A DNA stretch of 64,000 bases from assembly GCA_963169105.1 (NCBI GenBank), contig OY720634.1, forward strand, positions 152,279,584 to 152,343,583, given 5' to 3'. This DNA is from Ceriagrion tenellum. Taxonomy: Eukaryota > Arthropoda > Insecta > Odonata > Coenagrionidae. The position numbers and the translations under genes were made by a program. Positions 24,901 through 38,259 of the stretch are shown here, piece after piece. Below the pieces are notes generated by a model. The model was given only the letters and a program-made list of their open reading frames with translations. It was not told the origin of the DNA and searched no databases. Every line of letters begins with the position of its first letter. Position 1 is the first letter of the stretch.

Positions 24901-27684
24901 GCTGTCTACAAGGACCTCTCACCATTTTATTGGGCCGGCATCGCATAAGCCTATGCTTTACCATCGATCGCTGACCAGCCCTTGCCATACGCCTGAGATT
25001 TCTTGAGTGTTGTAGCAGAGACGCATCCCGCGAATCAACAGTCTCAACGCCACATCAAGGAGACCGGCCATCGTAAAGACACCGCTAAAGAAATTGTGAG
25101 CCGTCAATTACCCCGAGGTCTGTCTAACTACGCCCTCCCTCCCCTCTACGAAGATACACCCCGTCCCGTCCCCATTTCTTCGACCAAGTTATTCGTCAAC
25201 GTGCTATTTCCCCATTGATTCGAACTGATTGAACTGACTGAAATTTCGATTTTGCGAGTCACTTTATTATTGTGTTAAATTTTCCTGATCCGATTGATCA
25301 AGTTACTGTGTTAAACTTGCTCATAATTTTACTGTGTTAATTGCTGATCCAGTTGAACAAATTTAAAGTGCTGGCTATTTTATGTCGGTTAGTAATAGAT
25401 TTCCTGATCTATCCCCACTAACTTCCTTCTTACCCGAGGGCAATTTAATTTTTGATTACGTTCAGTATAATTTTCGTCTCATATTTCGTCGTTTGTTTGA
25501 GCATAATAAATTGATATTCAATTTCCGTGCAACCCAAAATCCATTTTATTTCCCAGAATTTATCCCTAAGTCCCATTCCCCATTGTCGCGAATCCAAAGC
25601 TGTTTATTCTTTACGTCGCCTACACCCTGAGGTATCTCCTTTGCTCTGAGTAGCATGCACAAATGTGCTGGCGCCCAATCCCATAAACACGCGTGTTACA
25701 ATATAGATTTACTGAAAAAATATTAAAAATTCAAAATTTCTCTCATTCAAAATTCTTCATTTTCCGAATATACCGAAAATGAAACGATTTCTTCTTTGAT
25801 ACACCTAAATACATACCCATTCCAGACAAAGAGTTTATACATTCAAATGTCTGATTCGAGCACATGAACCAAAAAATGAAATGCAAAACATTGAACATTT
25901 TAACTCCATTCCTAGATTTCTCATTTCTTCTTAGTAGGTCCAAGTTCTAAATTGCGCTCAGTTCCAAGATTGTTTATTTTAATACATGCTCCTGCTCTGC
26001 TCTTTGATTATTTCTTGCTTAAAATCTTTCCAAGATCTGGATGTCACATATTTTAATTTACCAGCATCAAAAGTAACAAAATTACCAGTATTGTAAGATG
26101 TCTAGTGCCAAGAGATGAGCGACACAAACGAGACTTCCACTTGACACTGCGCTTGATTTCAGTTTTGCATTGTCATATCGCAATAATATACTGATATTTT
26201 TAGTTGAAATACATGTAGCATTATCAGCAAGAAGCAACCCACCTGAATGCAATCAATTCCTCAATATTCAAAGGAGCTTATCCAATACAACATCCTAATG
26301 GAGATGGGTGAACAATAAATAACTTCCTTAGCAACCACCATAGGGATGTGCAAACACGGGAAATGAGAAAGTGAGAATATTTAATGACTGAAATTTTACC
26401 ATTAACATTACGCGAACACCAAAAGCTTTTTGAACTGAAATCACAGAATTAATTTCGAAAATACTAACATGGATAGCAGATTGTTGCCAAAACGAAAGTG
26501 GTGCACGAAAAATGTATTCTTAAGCACATGTGATTATCCCTTGGTGTAAGATAATGGATGAATGCTTGCGGAAATACCAAATTCAACTCTTCAGAATGTC
26601 CTTAGGAATTAAAATCGTACGTTTAGGGTTAACTTCGCTCTTATTTAATTCTTTAATATTCATATGCGTAATCCGTAGAGTGAAAGAAAAGCCCTAATTT
26701 TCACTCGTTCCCCCACGGAGGAGCCGAGGCCGTTGCTCTAGATAGCCGGTGCGAGAGAGAGCCGTAAGGCCGGAGGCGACGCCCTCGTAAACGCTAACGA
26801 AGCTTAGGTTCCAGTGTGGTTAACCCGCCTCCTCCAACTTTTTCGTTCATTTCATTTCACTATTCAAAATCATTGATAGTGCATTGCATTTTTCTAAAAA
26901 ATAATTCACTAGTTTTCTTAGATTGTTACAATACACTCTCAGAAACGGAGTCGGCGGTTCGATCCCAGGTGACGGCTTCTAGTAGGGATAAATTTTTCAC
27001 ATCATTTAACCCATTGAAAACTACTTGCGAAAGAGTGTGAGAGGTAATTAGAGGGAAAAAATTTGTTATGCTCTCCTTTTAACCGTAGTACCATGTGACA
27101 AATGGGATACTCAGATTTTGAACGCTGAAAAATAATCGATGGTAACTAGATGCCTTATGACCTTGGTTGAGCTTCTTCGGTGTGTTTTTTATCACTATTC
27201 GCCCCAGTCATTATGTTTTATTTCTTACCACATCACTCCGCGGATTCATCATTACCATCCGGTGGTGCTACAGCCTGGGGTGCGCCTTGGCCTGTCGAAT
27301 CGCCAATTGGCTTCAAAATCGTCGAAATCGTCACCAAATGGATTGACAAGGGATTCTGGTACTTCTGGCCAACTTATGTAGAAGAAAAACTACAGTAAAG
27401 AAAATATGAGACCTAATGAACTTAAAACTTGAGAAAAGAAATGAGACGTTGGGATCTAAGATCAAATTAAAAACTGGTACACTCATGCAGAGCATCGAAA
27501 AAAATGACTCATGGTATACAGCATAGCATAGCAAACAGTTTTTAATTTTCATTTTTAGCTCAAAATATTGAAAGAGAAATCACAGAATGAATGCATGAAC
27601 TTAGTCATAAAAAAAAGACGATAGAAGGAGAAGAGGTAACTACAGCAGTCTCTTTATGGTGATACGAGATATATTGAAATTTTT
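21946..27684. repeat. Array unit 4, carries a 1,175-bp insertion
   Basis: About 4.56 kb of unit sequence plus an LTR-like insertion at 24,526-25,700. It defines the second subtype, recognised by TTTTTGCTTCTTTGATTGCG near 24,020, AAAATCGTGAAACGAC near 24,160 and AATAATATACAC near 24,300. A short extra duplication of a CGTATGTAATATATAG-type stretch lies near 22,830. Confidence 0.9.
24526..25700. mobile_element. LTR-like insertion, copy A (possible solo LTR)
   Basis: 1,175 bp beginning TGTAACGGCATCG and ending CGCGTGTTACA, so it has the short inverted TGTAAC/GTTACA ends typical of Ty3/gypsy LTRs. It interrupts the array inside a sub-repeat. The flanks AATATGA and ATATAG suggest a target duplication of ATAT or AATAT, but the exact border is ambiguous by two bases. 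No reverse transcriptase, integrase or other known domain lies inside; the frames of 71 and 82 codons have no recognisable motif. Size, ends and lack of coding fit a solo LTR. A non-autonomous element is the alternative. Confidence 0.6.
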
Positions 27685-30600
27685 ATGAGAAGAAAAGAGA
27701 CTAATGATACCCCCTATAATAAGGATTTTCCTCACACAAAATTTAATGCTGTGAAATATTCTGTACAATGTGAGTTTTATTTTTACTTATTTACAGTTAA
27801 TTTGATTTCTTATAAATATCACCGGCGTAAGTATTTCGCTTATTTCAGTTGCTTGTTTGTGAGATACTAGCAAGAGTGTCAGTAAAATGATAACATAGCT
27901 AATATGTTGTATCAAATTTTCAATTCTCAAAAAAGTTTCCGCGATCAAGACTTCCCTTATGTCTACATCTTGTTCATTCAAACTACCTAAAACCACAAAA
28001 TAGTATCACATTCACTCTAGGTTTTATATTTTGATAGCCGATTAGTTTTTCCAAAACAAGGAATATGCTTATTCAATTTTTTGGATACAGTGAACGTGAA
28101 TTAATATAAAGGAAAAACGGATTACATTGTAACATTGAGCCTTGATTTTCAACTCGAAATTATTCCCAAGGTTGCGATTTCGCCCATTCAATTCCGTGTG
28201 TTTTTAATCTACTAAAAATATGTGAAAAATTGATCAATTAAAGTACTTATTTCTTTTCTAGATTCCTGAAAATATTTCTTAGTCACGATTTCGGTCGTTT
28301 TAATATCGTTTTTGTTTGAAAAAACAAAATATACCGAATCAGTGAATATTTTATATCTTTCTTTGACTAGTTGATTGTTTAAAAATATTTACACATCTAA
28401 TATCCATAATTACGTTTATTTGGCGATTTACAAAAATAAATGTACAATGGTGAACATACTAACTATAATAATCCTTTCGTTTTATTGATTCTTGAAATTT
28501 TCCAAGATAATGATTTCACACATTATTAAATTATGTTTGTGTGAACTTTATAAAAAGAAAGCCAAATAGCGTATGTAATATATAGCGTATGTAGCAAATG
28601 CCGAATGAGTGTATAATTACTGTGAGTTGATTGTTTGACTCCTTGAAATTATAAAACAAGATCGCAATTCTGCTGATTTTATATCATTTCTTTTATGGAT
28701 TTACCGTCAAAATTATAATGAATAAATATTTATTTCTTTACCACCAGAATTTCCTTTCAATTTTCTTACAATATACGTTGAATGGTGATCATAACAACTC
28801 CTATCATTGGAATTTTCCGTGGAAATATTTTCAAGATAACCTTCAAGCAACTTCAATTTCTTTCTTGCTTTTAACCTACTTTAAGGGAAACGTGAAACGA
28901 CGTTCATTGGTCATCTTTTCCTTGATTTTTTTATCAAGACAAATATTACTACGATCAATATTTTGCTAGTATATAGTTTTTGGTAATTATATGACTAAAA
29001 ACTCAAAACGGCGATTATTTCTTTAATTTACCCTGATTTATGGATTTCTTAATAGTATTTCCAGCACCGGCAATGCGCTCAGTTCAAATTCCTTTTTTTG
29101 TATGACTACCTGATATAACATTTTCTTGATTTGTGATTTTTTAAAATACGTAGAGAGTTAAGATTTCCTTAATTTCGACGTATGGATTTGCAAATATTTG
29201 TAAACCCCTACCATTACCCCTAAATTTTTTATTTTTTAAATTTGACAAATCCAAGACGGATTAAAAACGGAAACCCTTGTTTCGAAAAGTTCACCGTTTC
29301 CGATGAAAGTTTACTATTTGTGAACATTTCAATATAAAAAGCGGAATGGTGAATTAAAGAACACAATTGTTTTATTTAATTATTTCTTAAAATATTTCCT
29401 AGATGAAACCTTTTGCACAGATACTTTTCTTGTGTCCGTGATCCTACATTTAAAAGACGCATTACACGAATACTAAGACTCAGTTCTATGATTTATCGAT
29501 ATATTGAAAATATATCCAAAATTACGTTATCGCTAATCATAAGATGCTTATTTTTGTGGGAAATCACCGACAAAACGTGAAACAATTCACTACTGTTCGC
29601 AGATATTATGATTTCTTGTAAATGTCTCCAGGGTAAGGAGTTTACTAATTTCAGATTCTTGTGTGAGAGAAAATACCAAGAGTGTTCTGTGAAATGATAA
29701 TGAAGCTATTATGTCATTTTAAAATTTTAAGGCTAAAAAATATTTCCATAATCAAGTTTTTGCTTCTTTGATTGCGTTGAACCCTACTCATAGAAAGGAA
29801 AAACGTCGAGAATTTCATTTCTCTACGACGATATTTTAGGAAAATTATGACAATATCGACGATTAGCTCATATTTTTCTTGCTATTGTGAAAATGACAAA
29901 AATCGTGGAACGACAAATATTTCACCTCTGATCCTTAAGATATGGATTTCTAGAAAATATTTCAAATAAATATTTACATTTTAGCTACAATTTTTGTGAA
30001 ACTGAAATTAAGACAACTCCTCCTCCTGGGTTTGTACCCAATAATAAACACAATATCGTCAATATTACTCTCTGATCGTTCATTTTCTTGATTTCTAGAA
30101 AATATATCCGGGATTAAAATTTCGCTCATTCCCATGACTCTTTTCTGTGAATCTACCTTTTTTTTTAAACGCCAAACTGTGAAACTACGTTTCTTTACTT
30201 GATTTTTATAAGAAACCCTAAAAGCAAAGCAAAACGTGAACATTTCCACTCAGTTCTTAAGACATAGATTTCCTGAAAAAATATTAAAAAGTCAAAATTT
30301 CGCCCATTCCAAATTCTTCATTTTCCGAATATACCGAAAATGAAACGCGGTATCGTTTACATATTAACTCAGTTCCATGATTTCTTCTTTGATGTACCTA
30401 AATACATACCCATTCCAGACAAAGAGTTTATACATCCAAATGTCTGATTCGAGCACATCAACCAAAAAATGAAATGCAAAACAATGAACATTTCAACTCC
30501 TATCCTAGATTTCTCATTTCTTCTTAGTAAGTCCAAGTTCTAAATTAAGCTCAGTTCCAAGATTGCTTATTTCAATACTTGCTACTGCTCTGCTCTTTGA

Positions 30601-32277
30601 TTATTTCTTGCTTAAAATCTTTCCAAGATCCGGATGTCACATATTTTAATTTACCAGCATCGAAAGTAACAAAATTACCAGTATTGTAAGAGATCTAGTG
30701 CCAAGAGATGAGCGACACAAACGAGACTTCCACTTGACACTGCGCTTGATTTCAGTTTTGCATTGTCATATCGCAATAATATACTGATATTTTTAGTTGA
30801 AATACATGTAGCATTATCAGCAAGAAGCAACCCACCTGAATGCAATCAATTCCTCAATATTCAAAGGATCTTATCCAATACAACATCCTAATGGAGATGG
30901 GTGAACAATAAATAACTTCCTTAGCAACCACCATCGGTATGTGCAAACACGAGAAATGAGAAAGTGAGAATATTTAATGACTGAATTTTTACCATTAACA
31001 TTACGCGAACACCAAAAGCTTTTTGAACTGAAATCACAGAATTAATTTCTTTAATACTAACATGGATAGCAGATTGTTGCCAAAACGAAAGTGGTGCACG
31101 AAAAATGTATTCTTAAGCACATGTGATTATCCCTTGGTGTAAGATAATGGTTGAATGCTTGCGGAAATACCAAATTCAACTCTTCAGAATGTCCTTAGGA
31201 ATTAAAATCGTACATTTAGGGTTAACTTCGCTCTTATTTAATTCTTTAATATTCATATGCGTAATCCGTAGAGTGAAAGAAAAGCCCTAATTTTCACTCG
31301 TTCCCCCACGGAGGAGCCGAGGCCGTTGCTCTAGATAGCCGGTGCGAGAGAGAGCCGTAAGGCCGGAGGCGACGCCCTCGTAAACGCTAACGAAGCTTAG
31401 GTTCCAGTGTGGTTAACCCGTCTCCTCCAACTTTTTCGTTCATTTCATTTCACTATTCAAAATCATTGATAGTGCATTGCATTTTTCTAAAAAATAATTC
31501 ACTAGTTTTCTTAGATTGTTACAATACACTCTCAGAAACGGAGTCGGCGGTTCGATCCCAGGTGACGGCTTCTAGTAGGGATAAATTTTTCACATCATTT
31601 AACCCATTGAAAACTACTTGCGAAAGAGTGTGAGAGGTAATTAGAGGGAAAAAATTTGTTATGCTCTCCTTTTAACCGTAGTACCATGTGACAAATGGGA
31701 TACTCAGATTTTGAACGCTGAAAAATAATCGATGGTAACTAGATGCCTTATGACCTTGGTTGAGCTTCTTCGGTGTGTTTTTTATCACTATTCGCCCCAG
31801 TCATTATGTTTTATTTCTTACCACATCACTCCGCGGATTCATCATTACCATCCGGTGGTGCTACAGCCTGGGGTGCGCCTTGGCCTGTCGAATCGCCAAT
31901 TGGCTTCAAAATCGTCGAAATCGTGTCCAAATAGATTGACAAGGGATTCTGGTACTTCTGGCCAACTTATGTAGAAGAAAAACTACAGTAAAGAAAATAT
32001 GAGACCTAATGATCTTAAAACTTGAGAAAATAAATGAGACGTTGGGATCTAAGATCAAATTAAAAACTGGTACACTCATGCAGAGCATCGAAAAAAATGA
32101 CTCATGGTATACAGCATAGCATAGCAAACAGTTTTTAATTTTCATTTTTAGCTCAAAATATTGAAAGAGAAATCACAGAATGAATGCATGAACTTAGTCA
32201 TAAAAAAAAGACGATAGAAGGAGAAGAGGTAACTACAGCAGTCTCTTTATGGTGATACGAGATATATTGAAATTTTT
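27685..32277. repeat. Array unit 5, complete, mosaic of subtypes
   Basis: 4,593 bp and uninterrupted. Its first half follows unit 4 almost base for base. From about 29,890 onward it follows unit 3 instead, including the AAAATCGTGGAACGAC and CTGAAATTAAGACAAC variants. It lacks the LTR-like insertion of unit 4. Confidence 0.9.
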
Positions 32278-33686
32278 ATGAGAAGAAAAGAGACTAATGA
32301 TACCCCCTATAATAAGGATTTTCCTCACACAAAATTTAATGCTGTGAAATATTCTGTACAATGTGAGTTTTATTTTTACTTATTTACAGTTAATTTGATT
32401 TCTTATAAATATCACCGGCGTAAGTATTTCGCTTATTTCAGTTGCTTGTTTGTGAGATACTAGCAAGAGTGTCAGTAAAATGATAACATAGCTAATATGT
32501 TGTATCAAATTTTCAATTCTCAAAAAGGTTTCCGCGATCAAGACTTCCCTTATGTCTACATCTTGTTCATTCAAACTACCTAAAACCACAAAATAGTATC
32601 ACATTCACTCTAGGTTTTATATTTTGATAGCCGATTAGTTTTTCCAAAACAAGGAATATGCTTATTCAATTTTTTGGATACAGTGAACGTGAATTAATAT
32701 AAAGGAAAAACGGATTACATTGTAACTTTGAGCCTTGATTTTCAACTCGAAATTATTCCCAAGGTTGCGATTGCGCCCATTCAATTCCGTGTGTTTTTAA
32801 TCTACTAAAAATATGTGAAAAATTGATCAATTAAAGTACTTATTTCTTTTCTAGATTCCTGAAAATATTTCTTAGTCACGATTTCGGTCGTTTTAATATC
32901 GTTTTCTTTTGAAAAAACAAAATATACCGAATCAGTGAATATTTTATATCTTTCTTTGACTAGTTGATTGTTTAAAAATATTTACGCATCTATTATCCAT
33001 AATTACGTTTATTTGGCGATTCACAAAAATAGATGTACAATGGTGAACATACTAACTATAATAATCCTTTTGTTTTATTGATTCTTGAAATTTTTGCAAG
33101 ATAATGATTTCACACATCATTAAATTATGTTTGTGTTAACTTTATAAAAAGAAAGTTAAATAGCGTATGTAATATATAGCGTATGTAGCAAATGCCGAAT
33201 GAGTGTATAAATACTGTGAGTTGATTGTTTGACTCCTTGAAATTATAAAACAAGATCGCAATTCTGCTGATTTCATATCATTTCTTTTATAGATTTACCC
33301 GCAAAATTATAATGAATAAATATTTATTTCTTTAAAACCAGAACTTCCTTTCAATTTTCTTACAATATACGTTGAATGGTGATAATTACAACTCCTATCT
33401 TTGGGATTTTTCGTGGAAATATCTTCAAGATAATCTTCAGGCCACTTCAATTTCTTTCTTTCTTTTAACCTACTTTAAGGGAAACGTGAAACGACGTTCA
33501 TTGGTCTTCTTTTCCTTAATTTTTTATCTAGACAAATATTTTATGAGCAATATTTTGCTTGTATATAGTTTTTGGTAATAATATAACGAAAAACTTAAAA
33601 CGGCGATTATTTCAACTATTTACCCTGATTTATTTTTTAAATTTGACAAATCCAAGACGGATTAAAAACGGAAACCCTTGTTTCAA

Positions 33687-34313
33687 ATAGATCGCAAAGA
33701 TATTTCGCAGGTTGCAATATTGCAATACCTGTTAAGCAGTCTTTCTGGTGAAGCTGCTGACCTGGTACGAACTATTCCGATCACAGAAGAAAATTTCACT
33801 CTTGCGTGGCAATCTTTGCAAAATTATTACGAGAATAATAGACGCTTAACTAGTGCTCACCTTGCTGCGCTGTTTGATCTTAAGTCGATGCCAAACGAGT
33901 CAGCATCTGAGTTACGTCGCATTTATGCTGGCACAGTGAACCCCTTGCTCTCACTTGAAGCGTTGCGTCGTCCGGTATGCCAGTGGGATGACTTAATTTT
34001 ATTTATAACTGAAAGGAGATTAGGCCCACAAACACGACGTGATTGGGAAATTAAATTAGAGGATTCGACTGCATCTCCTACGTATGAGATGCTTAAAAAT
34101 TTCCTAAAAACAAAAATCATGAACTTGGACAGTCTGGAGAGTTGTGGTAATGAAAAATTATCGGGACCTCCCAAGGGCATGCAGCAGCGACGACTTCCGT
34201 TTCATGAAAGGAGTGGTTCATACAAATCAGAGTTTTCATATGAGCGGACCAGCCGTAATGAAAACTCCCTTGTGTGTTTTGTGTGGCCGCAGCCATTGGT
34301 TGGCGTATTGTGA
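33687..34313 (+). pseudogene. BEL/Pao gag, 5' truncated (copy 1)
   Basis: Retrotransposon gag of the DUF1759 type, the structural protein of BEL/Pao particles. Visible are QYLLSSLSGEAADLV, FTLAWQSLQNYYENNRR, HLAALFDLKSM, the LGPQTRRDWE block and a KIMNLDSLESC region leading to the zinc knuckles. The N-terminal third is missing because of the truncation; an ATG at 33,678 comes partly from array sequence and is not a genuine start. The frame runs past the point where pol-frame similarity begins and ends at 34,313, because the zinc-knuckle region lies in the +1 frame. Confidence 0.88.
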
Positions 34314-35776
34314 AACTTTTCGTGACAAATCAGTAGAACCACGGAAGGAATTTGTCCTTTCTAAGAATCTTTGTTTCAATTGTTTTGGACAACACGTTTT
34401 GAGAAATTGCATATCGAAGAAGAGGTGTCAGATTGGTCATAAAAAGCTTCATACTTTATTGCATGAGCCTTCAACTAATTCTGAATCTACGAGAAACTGT
34501 GTAAAGAATCAATCAACAAGCTCATTTCCTGTTTTTACTGAAGAATCTATCGTACCTAAACTAACTAATGCTATCAATAGCAGGCCTGAGACAGTACTTC
34601 TTTCCACTGCGTGGGTAAAAGTGCAAGGGCCTCATGGAAATGTTGTGTTAGCTCGAGCGTTACTTGATCAATGCGCTCAGTCTAGTTTCATCACAGAATC
34701 ACTTTGTCAAAGACTTAGACTTGGTAAAAAATCAGCTTCGGTGGTTGTCAGTGGACTTGGTAACAGACTTCATATGAAATGCAAAGGCTCTGTTAGTGTT
34801 ATAATCAAGCCAAGATTCATGTCTACTTTTAGCTGTCACACTGAAGCTCTGGTGGTACCCAAGGTAACGTTGTACAAGCCAAGTCTTCAAACCAGGGATA
34901 ACTGGCCTCATCTGAAGGAGTTGGAGCTGGCTGACCCCGAATACTTCCGGGCTGGACAGATCGATTTACTCCTTGGAGCAGCGGTACACGCCCGAGTAGT
35001 GGAAGGTAGAGTCATCAAAGGGGAAGCAAACCATCCGATTGCCATGGCCACAGCCCTAGGTTGGATCTTATCTGGTGAGACAAATGCCGTCCTACCCCAC
35101 ACTACATCCGTATTTACAATTCAGCAGGATGATATTGAGATGCCACTAGATTCTCTTCTTCAGCGCTTTTGGCTGCAAGAAGATATGCCTACAAAAGACT
35201 CTTTACTTACCCCTGATGAGAAAATGTGTGAAGAACATTTTGAGTCCAGACATTCCAGAACGTCAGAAGGTCGTTATGTTGTTCGACTTCCAGTAAATCA
35301 AGAAAGATTACTAAATCTAGGAAATCCATATCATCCAGCCATTAAGATGTTATTTAGTATTGAAATTAAATTCAAAAGGGATGCAAAATTTCAAAAGGTT
35401 TATTGTGAATTTATGCAGGAATACCTGGATTTGGGACACATGCAGCCAATTAATGAAATTGATGTGGATTTAGATAAATATGTCTTTCTTCCACACCATG
35501 GAGTTTTTAAAGAAAGTAGCACAACTACTAGGCTACGTACAGTGTTCAATGGTTCCTTTAAGACCAATGAAGGATGGTCACTAAATGATTGCCTTTATGT
35601 AGGCCCAAATCTTCTTCCAGAAGTTGCGTCATTGGTCACATCATGGCGTAAATACAGACATGCCTTCACAGCTGACATTAAAATGATGTATAGGCAAATT
35701 ATAGTTCATGAAGCAGATAAACATTTGCAAGCAATTGTGTGGAGATTTGACCCATTACATAAAATACAAATATTTC
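34144..35776 (+). pseudogene. BEL/Pao zinc knuckles, protease and first half of reverse transcriptase (copy 1)
   Basis: Two CX2CX3HX4C zinc knuckles lie at residues 44-56 and 77-89, counting from the ATG at 34,144. The aspartic protease follows, with its catalytic aspartate at residue 175 in ALLDQCAQSSFI; the usual third residue of the D-S/T/Q-G motif is a cysteine here, so protease activity is doubtful. The linker and reverse-transcriptase fingers (YVFLPHHGVFKESS, RTVFNGSF) lead to the motif A region FTADIKMMYRQI near residue 525. The gene is then cut by the fold-back insertion at 35,777. The ATG used is only the start of the open frame; coding similarity begins around residue 38. Confidence 0.88.
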
Positions 35777-35966
35777 GGGTGAAATCTTCTCGGGTTTTCC
35801 ACCGGGTCAGGTCGTTGTGGGCCGACGTTTCGATAGCTACCACCGCCATCGTCCTCAGGGCATGGCGGTGGTAGCTATCGAAACGTCGGCCCACAACAAC
35901 CTGACCCGGTGGAAAACCCGAGAAGATTTCACCAGCATAATACGCCGGGAAAGAACTAAATCATAT
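35777..35966. mobile_element. Fold-back element inserted in BEL reverse transcriptase (copy 1)
   Basis: 190 bp flanked by a 12-bp direct repeat TACAAATATTTC (35,765-35,776 and 35,967-35,978). It holds two 71-base arms (35,779-35,849 and 35,862-35,932), complementary with a single mismatch, around a 12-base loop, then a 34-base tail. The arms match the 3' end of the Penelope-like element at 57,877-57,955. The minus strand of the first arm plus loop contains CTGAGGA, then a possible 6-bp stem, then GAAACGTCGG, which resembles a hammerhead ribozyme core. The reading frame on both sides agrees if the insert and one repeat copy are discounted, so the insertion is clean. Confidence 0.88.
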
Positions 35967-35978
35967 TACAAATATTTC

Positions 35979-36985
35979 TTTTATCTACTCTAACTTATGG
36001 GTTGAAATGCAGTCCATTCATTGCTATTAGAGTACTTAAGCAATTGGCAAAAGACGAAGCCATACATTTCCCATTAGGCTCTATTGTGCTAGACAAGGAG
36101 ACATATATGGATGATGTGTTATCTGGTGGTCATGAGATTCACACCGCATTAGCAAAGTAAGAAGAAGTTATTAATTTGTGCACGGTGGGCGGTTTTTCTC
36201 TACGCAAATGGCATTCGAATAGTTCTACTCTACTTCAGTGGTTACCACAAGAGTTATTAGCCAGTGAACCGCAGTCACTCTTTGAGAATGATTCAATTTT
36301 TGCTGTTTTGGGACTTAATTGGCAACCCAGTGAAGACTGTTTTAATTTCAATGTTAAAATTGATCAGCAAGTAGAGCAATGGACTAAACGATTAGTGTTA
36401 TCCAAGGTAGCTAAACTATTTGATCCATTGGGTTGGATTGCGCCAGTAATAATTACTGCAAAAATCTTTCTTCAAAAACTTTGGCTCCTTAAGATAGGTT
36501 GGGATGAACCTTTGCCTCATACGGAATCTGATCAATGGGAAACTTTCTACAGCGATTTACCTCGAATCATAAACATCAAAGTTCCTAGATGGTTGGGTTA
36601 TAGTGCAACAATGAATGTTATTCAATTACATGGATTTGCTGATGCCTCTAAATTAGCGTATGGTGCAGTCTTGTATCTTCGCACAAGTGATAAATCTTCA
36701 GAAACATCATTTCGAGTGAGAATTATTCAAGCTAAAACAAGAGTAGCTCCCTTGAAAACTATGAGCATTCCTCGTTTGGAGTTATCAGCTGTTCATTTAC
36801 TTGCTAAGTTAACTAATCACCACACACAAAGATTTGAATCTGAATTATTAAAAATTCACCTGTGGACTGACTCTCAAGATGTTTTATATTGGTTAAAAGA
36901 ACATCCTTCAAGCTGGCCAACTTTTATCGCTATTAGGTGTTCTGATATTCATACCCTGGTGCCAACTGCCGAGTGGCATCACTAA
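35979..36985 (+). pseudogene. BEL/Pao reverse transcriptase palm and RNase H (copy 1)
   Basis: After the insertion the reverse transcriptase resumes with a TYGLKCSPF block and reaches the catalytic YMDD box at 36,104-36,115. A TAA stop follows at 36,158. The connection and RNase H domains run in the same frame from 36,176: KLFDPLGWIAPV, HGFADASKLAYGAV with the first RNase H aspartate, a RLELSA glutamate and WTDSQDVLYWL. A second stop at 36,983-36,985 is private to this copy; the other copy has an isoleucine codon there. Downstream, the NPADLASRG part of RNase H continues in frame. Confidence 0.88.
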
Positions 36986-37248
36986 GGAACCAAAAATAAT
37001 CCAGCTGATTTAGCATCTCGTGGTTGCTTAGCATCTACACTGAATAATCAGGACTTATGGTGGTCAGGACCGGACTGGCTCTCTAAGTGTCACCAACTTT
37101 GGCCAAAAACAGTTATTAATGGAAGGACTAACGAAAAGTTCATAATTCCCATTGTTCTATCAACTAATTCTGCAACAGTTAAAGCTAGTGACTTTATTCT
37201 TTTCCACAAGTACTCTAATCTCAAAACTCTAGTGCATGTGATGCTTAT

Positions 37249-38217
37249 GTGATACGTTTTTTACAAGTTAAAAACCTAGTTCTTCCAATTTTCAGTGCAT
37301 CGTGGTTTAATGTTGAAGTTCTGAATGCTGGTGTAATTTTGAATCCAGATGAAGTTATCAGAGCTCGTTTATTATTGGTGTACATAGCACAACGGCAATC
37401 ATTTCCTAAAGAAATTTCGATCTTAGAGAAAAATGGAATTATTCCTAAGAACAGTGTGCTTATCAAGCTAACGCCCTTTATTGATCAAAAGTTATTAAAA
37501 GTGGGAGGAAGATTAAAGCATTCATTACTTTCTGAGGATGAGAAACATCCGTTGATCATACCCAGTGATCATCCATTCACACGCTTAATCATCGAAGACT
37601 GCCATAGGCGTACACTGCATGGTGGCGTACAGTTAACGCTGGCAACGCTACGCACACAGTACTGGGTATTAAAGGATCGGCAGAGAGTCAAAGCGATAAT
37701 CCATAAATGTGTTGTGTGCCAACGTTACAGAACAAGTACTTCATATCAAACCATGGGAAATTTGCCACAATACAGAACAATGCCTAACAGACCTTTCTCA
37801 AATTCAGGTGTTGATTATGCTGGACCTATTAGCATTAAGACATCACCAGGAAGATGTCAAAGTTCATACAAAGGTTTCATTTGTATTTTTGTATGTCTAA
37901 GCACTCGTGCTGTGCATTTGGAAGTAGTTTCTAATTACACTTCTGAAGCATTTATTGCAGCTTTCCGACGATTTGTTGGGAGACGAGGTCATTGCACCTT
38001 GTTATTAAGTGACAAGGGAACTAATTTTGTGGGTGCGGACAAGGAATTAAAAAGACTGTTCCAGAGATCCTCCGCCTTCACACGCACCCTCGCTGAGGCC
38101 TTGGCATCTAATGGAACGGAGTGGCGTTTCAATCCACCTACAGCACCACATTTTGGTGGGATCTGGGAAGCGGCAGTCAAGTCAACAAAACATCATCTCA
38201 GACGGGTTATCGGGTAA
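37249..38217 (+). pseudogene. BEL/Pao integrase (copy 1)
   Basis: Integrase that would join the DNA copy to host DNA. From the N-terminus: an HHCC zinc-binding domain with CHRRTLHGG and CVVCQRYR, the catalytic core with the first aspartate in VDYAGPI, the second in LLLSDKGTNFVG and the glutamate in GIWEAAVKS. The triad is intact. The frame is displaced from the preceding RNase H frame at about 37,245 and ends in a TAA at 38,215; both defects are shared with copy 2. Confidence 0.9.
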
Positions 38218-38259
38218 ACTAAGTTGACCTTCGAGGAACTTTAAACTCTACTGTGTCAA

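Noticed and set aside
35777..35966. Fold-back as a microRNA precursor
   Set aside because: Arms of 71 bases with one mismatch, a clean target duplication and a match to a Penelope-like end fit a mobile insertion much better than a miRNA gene.
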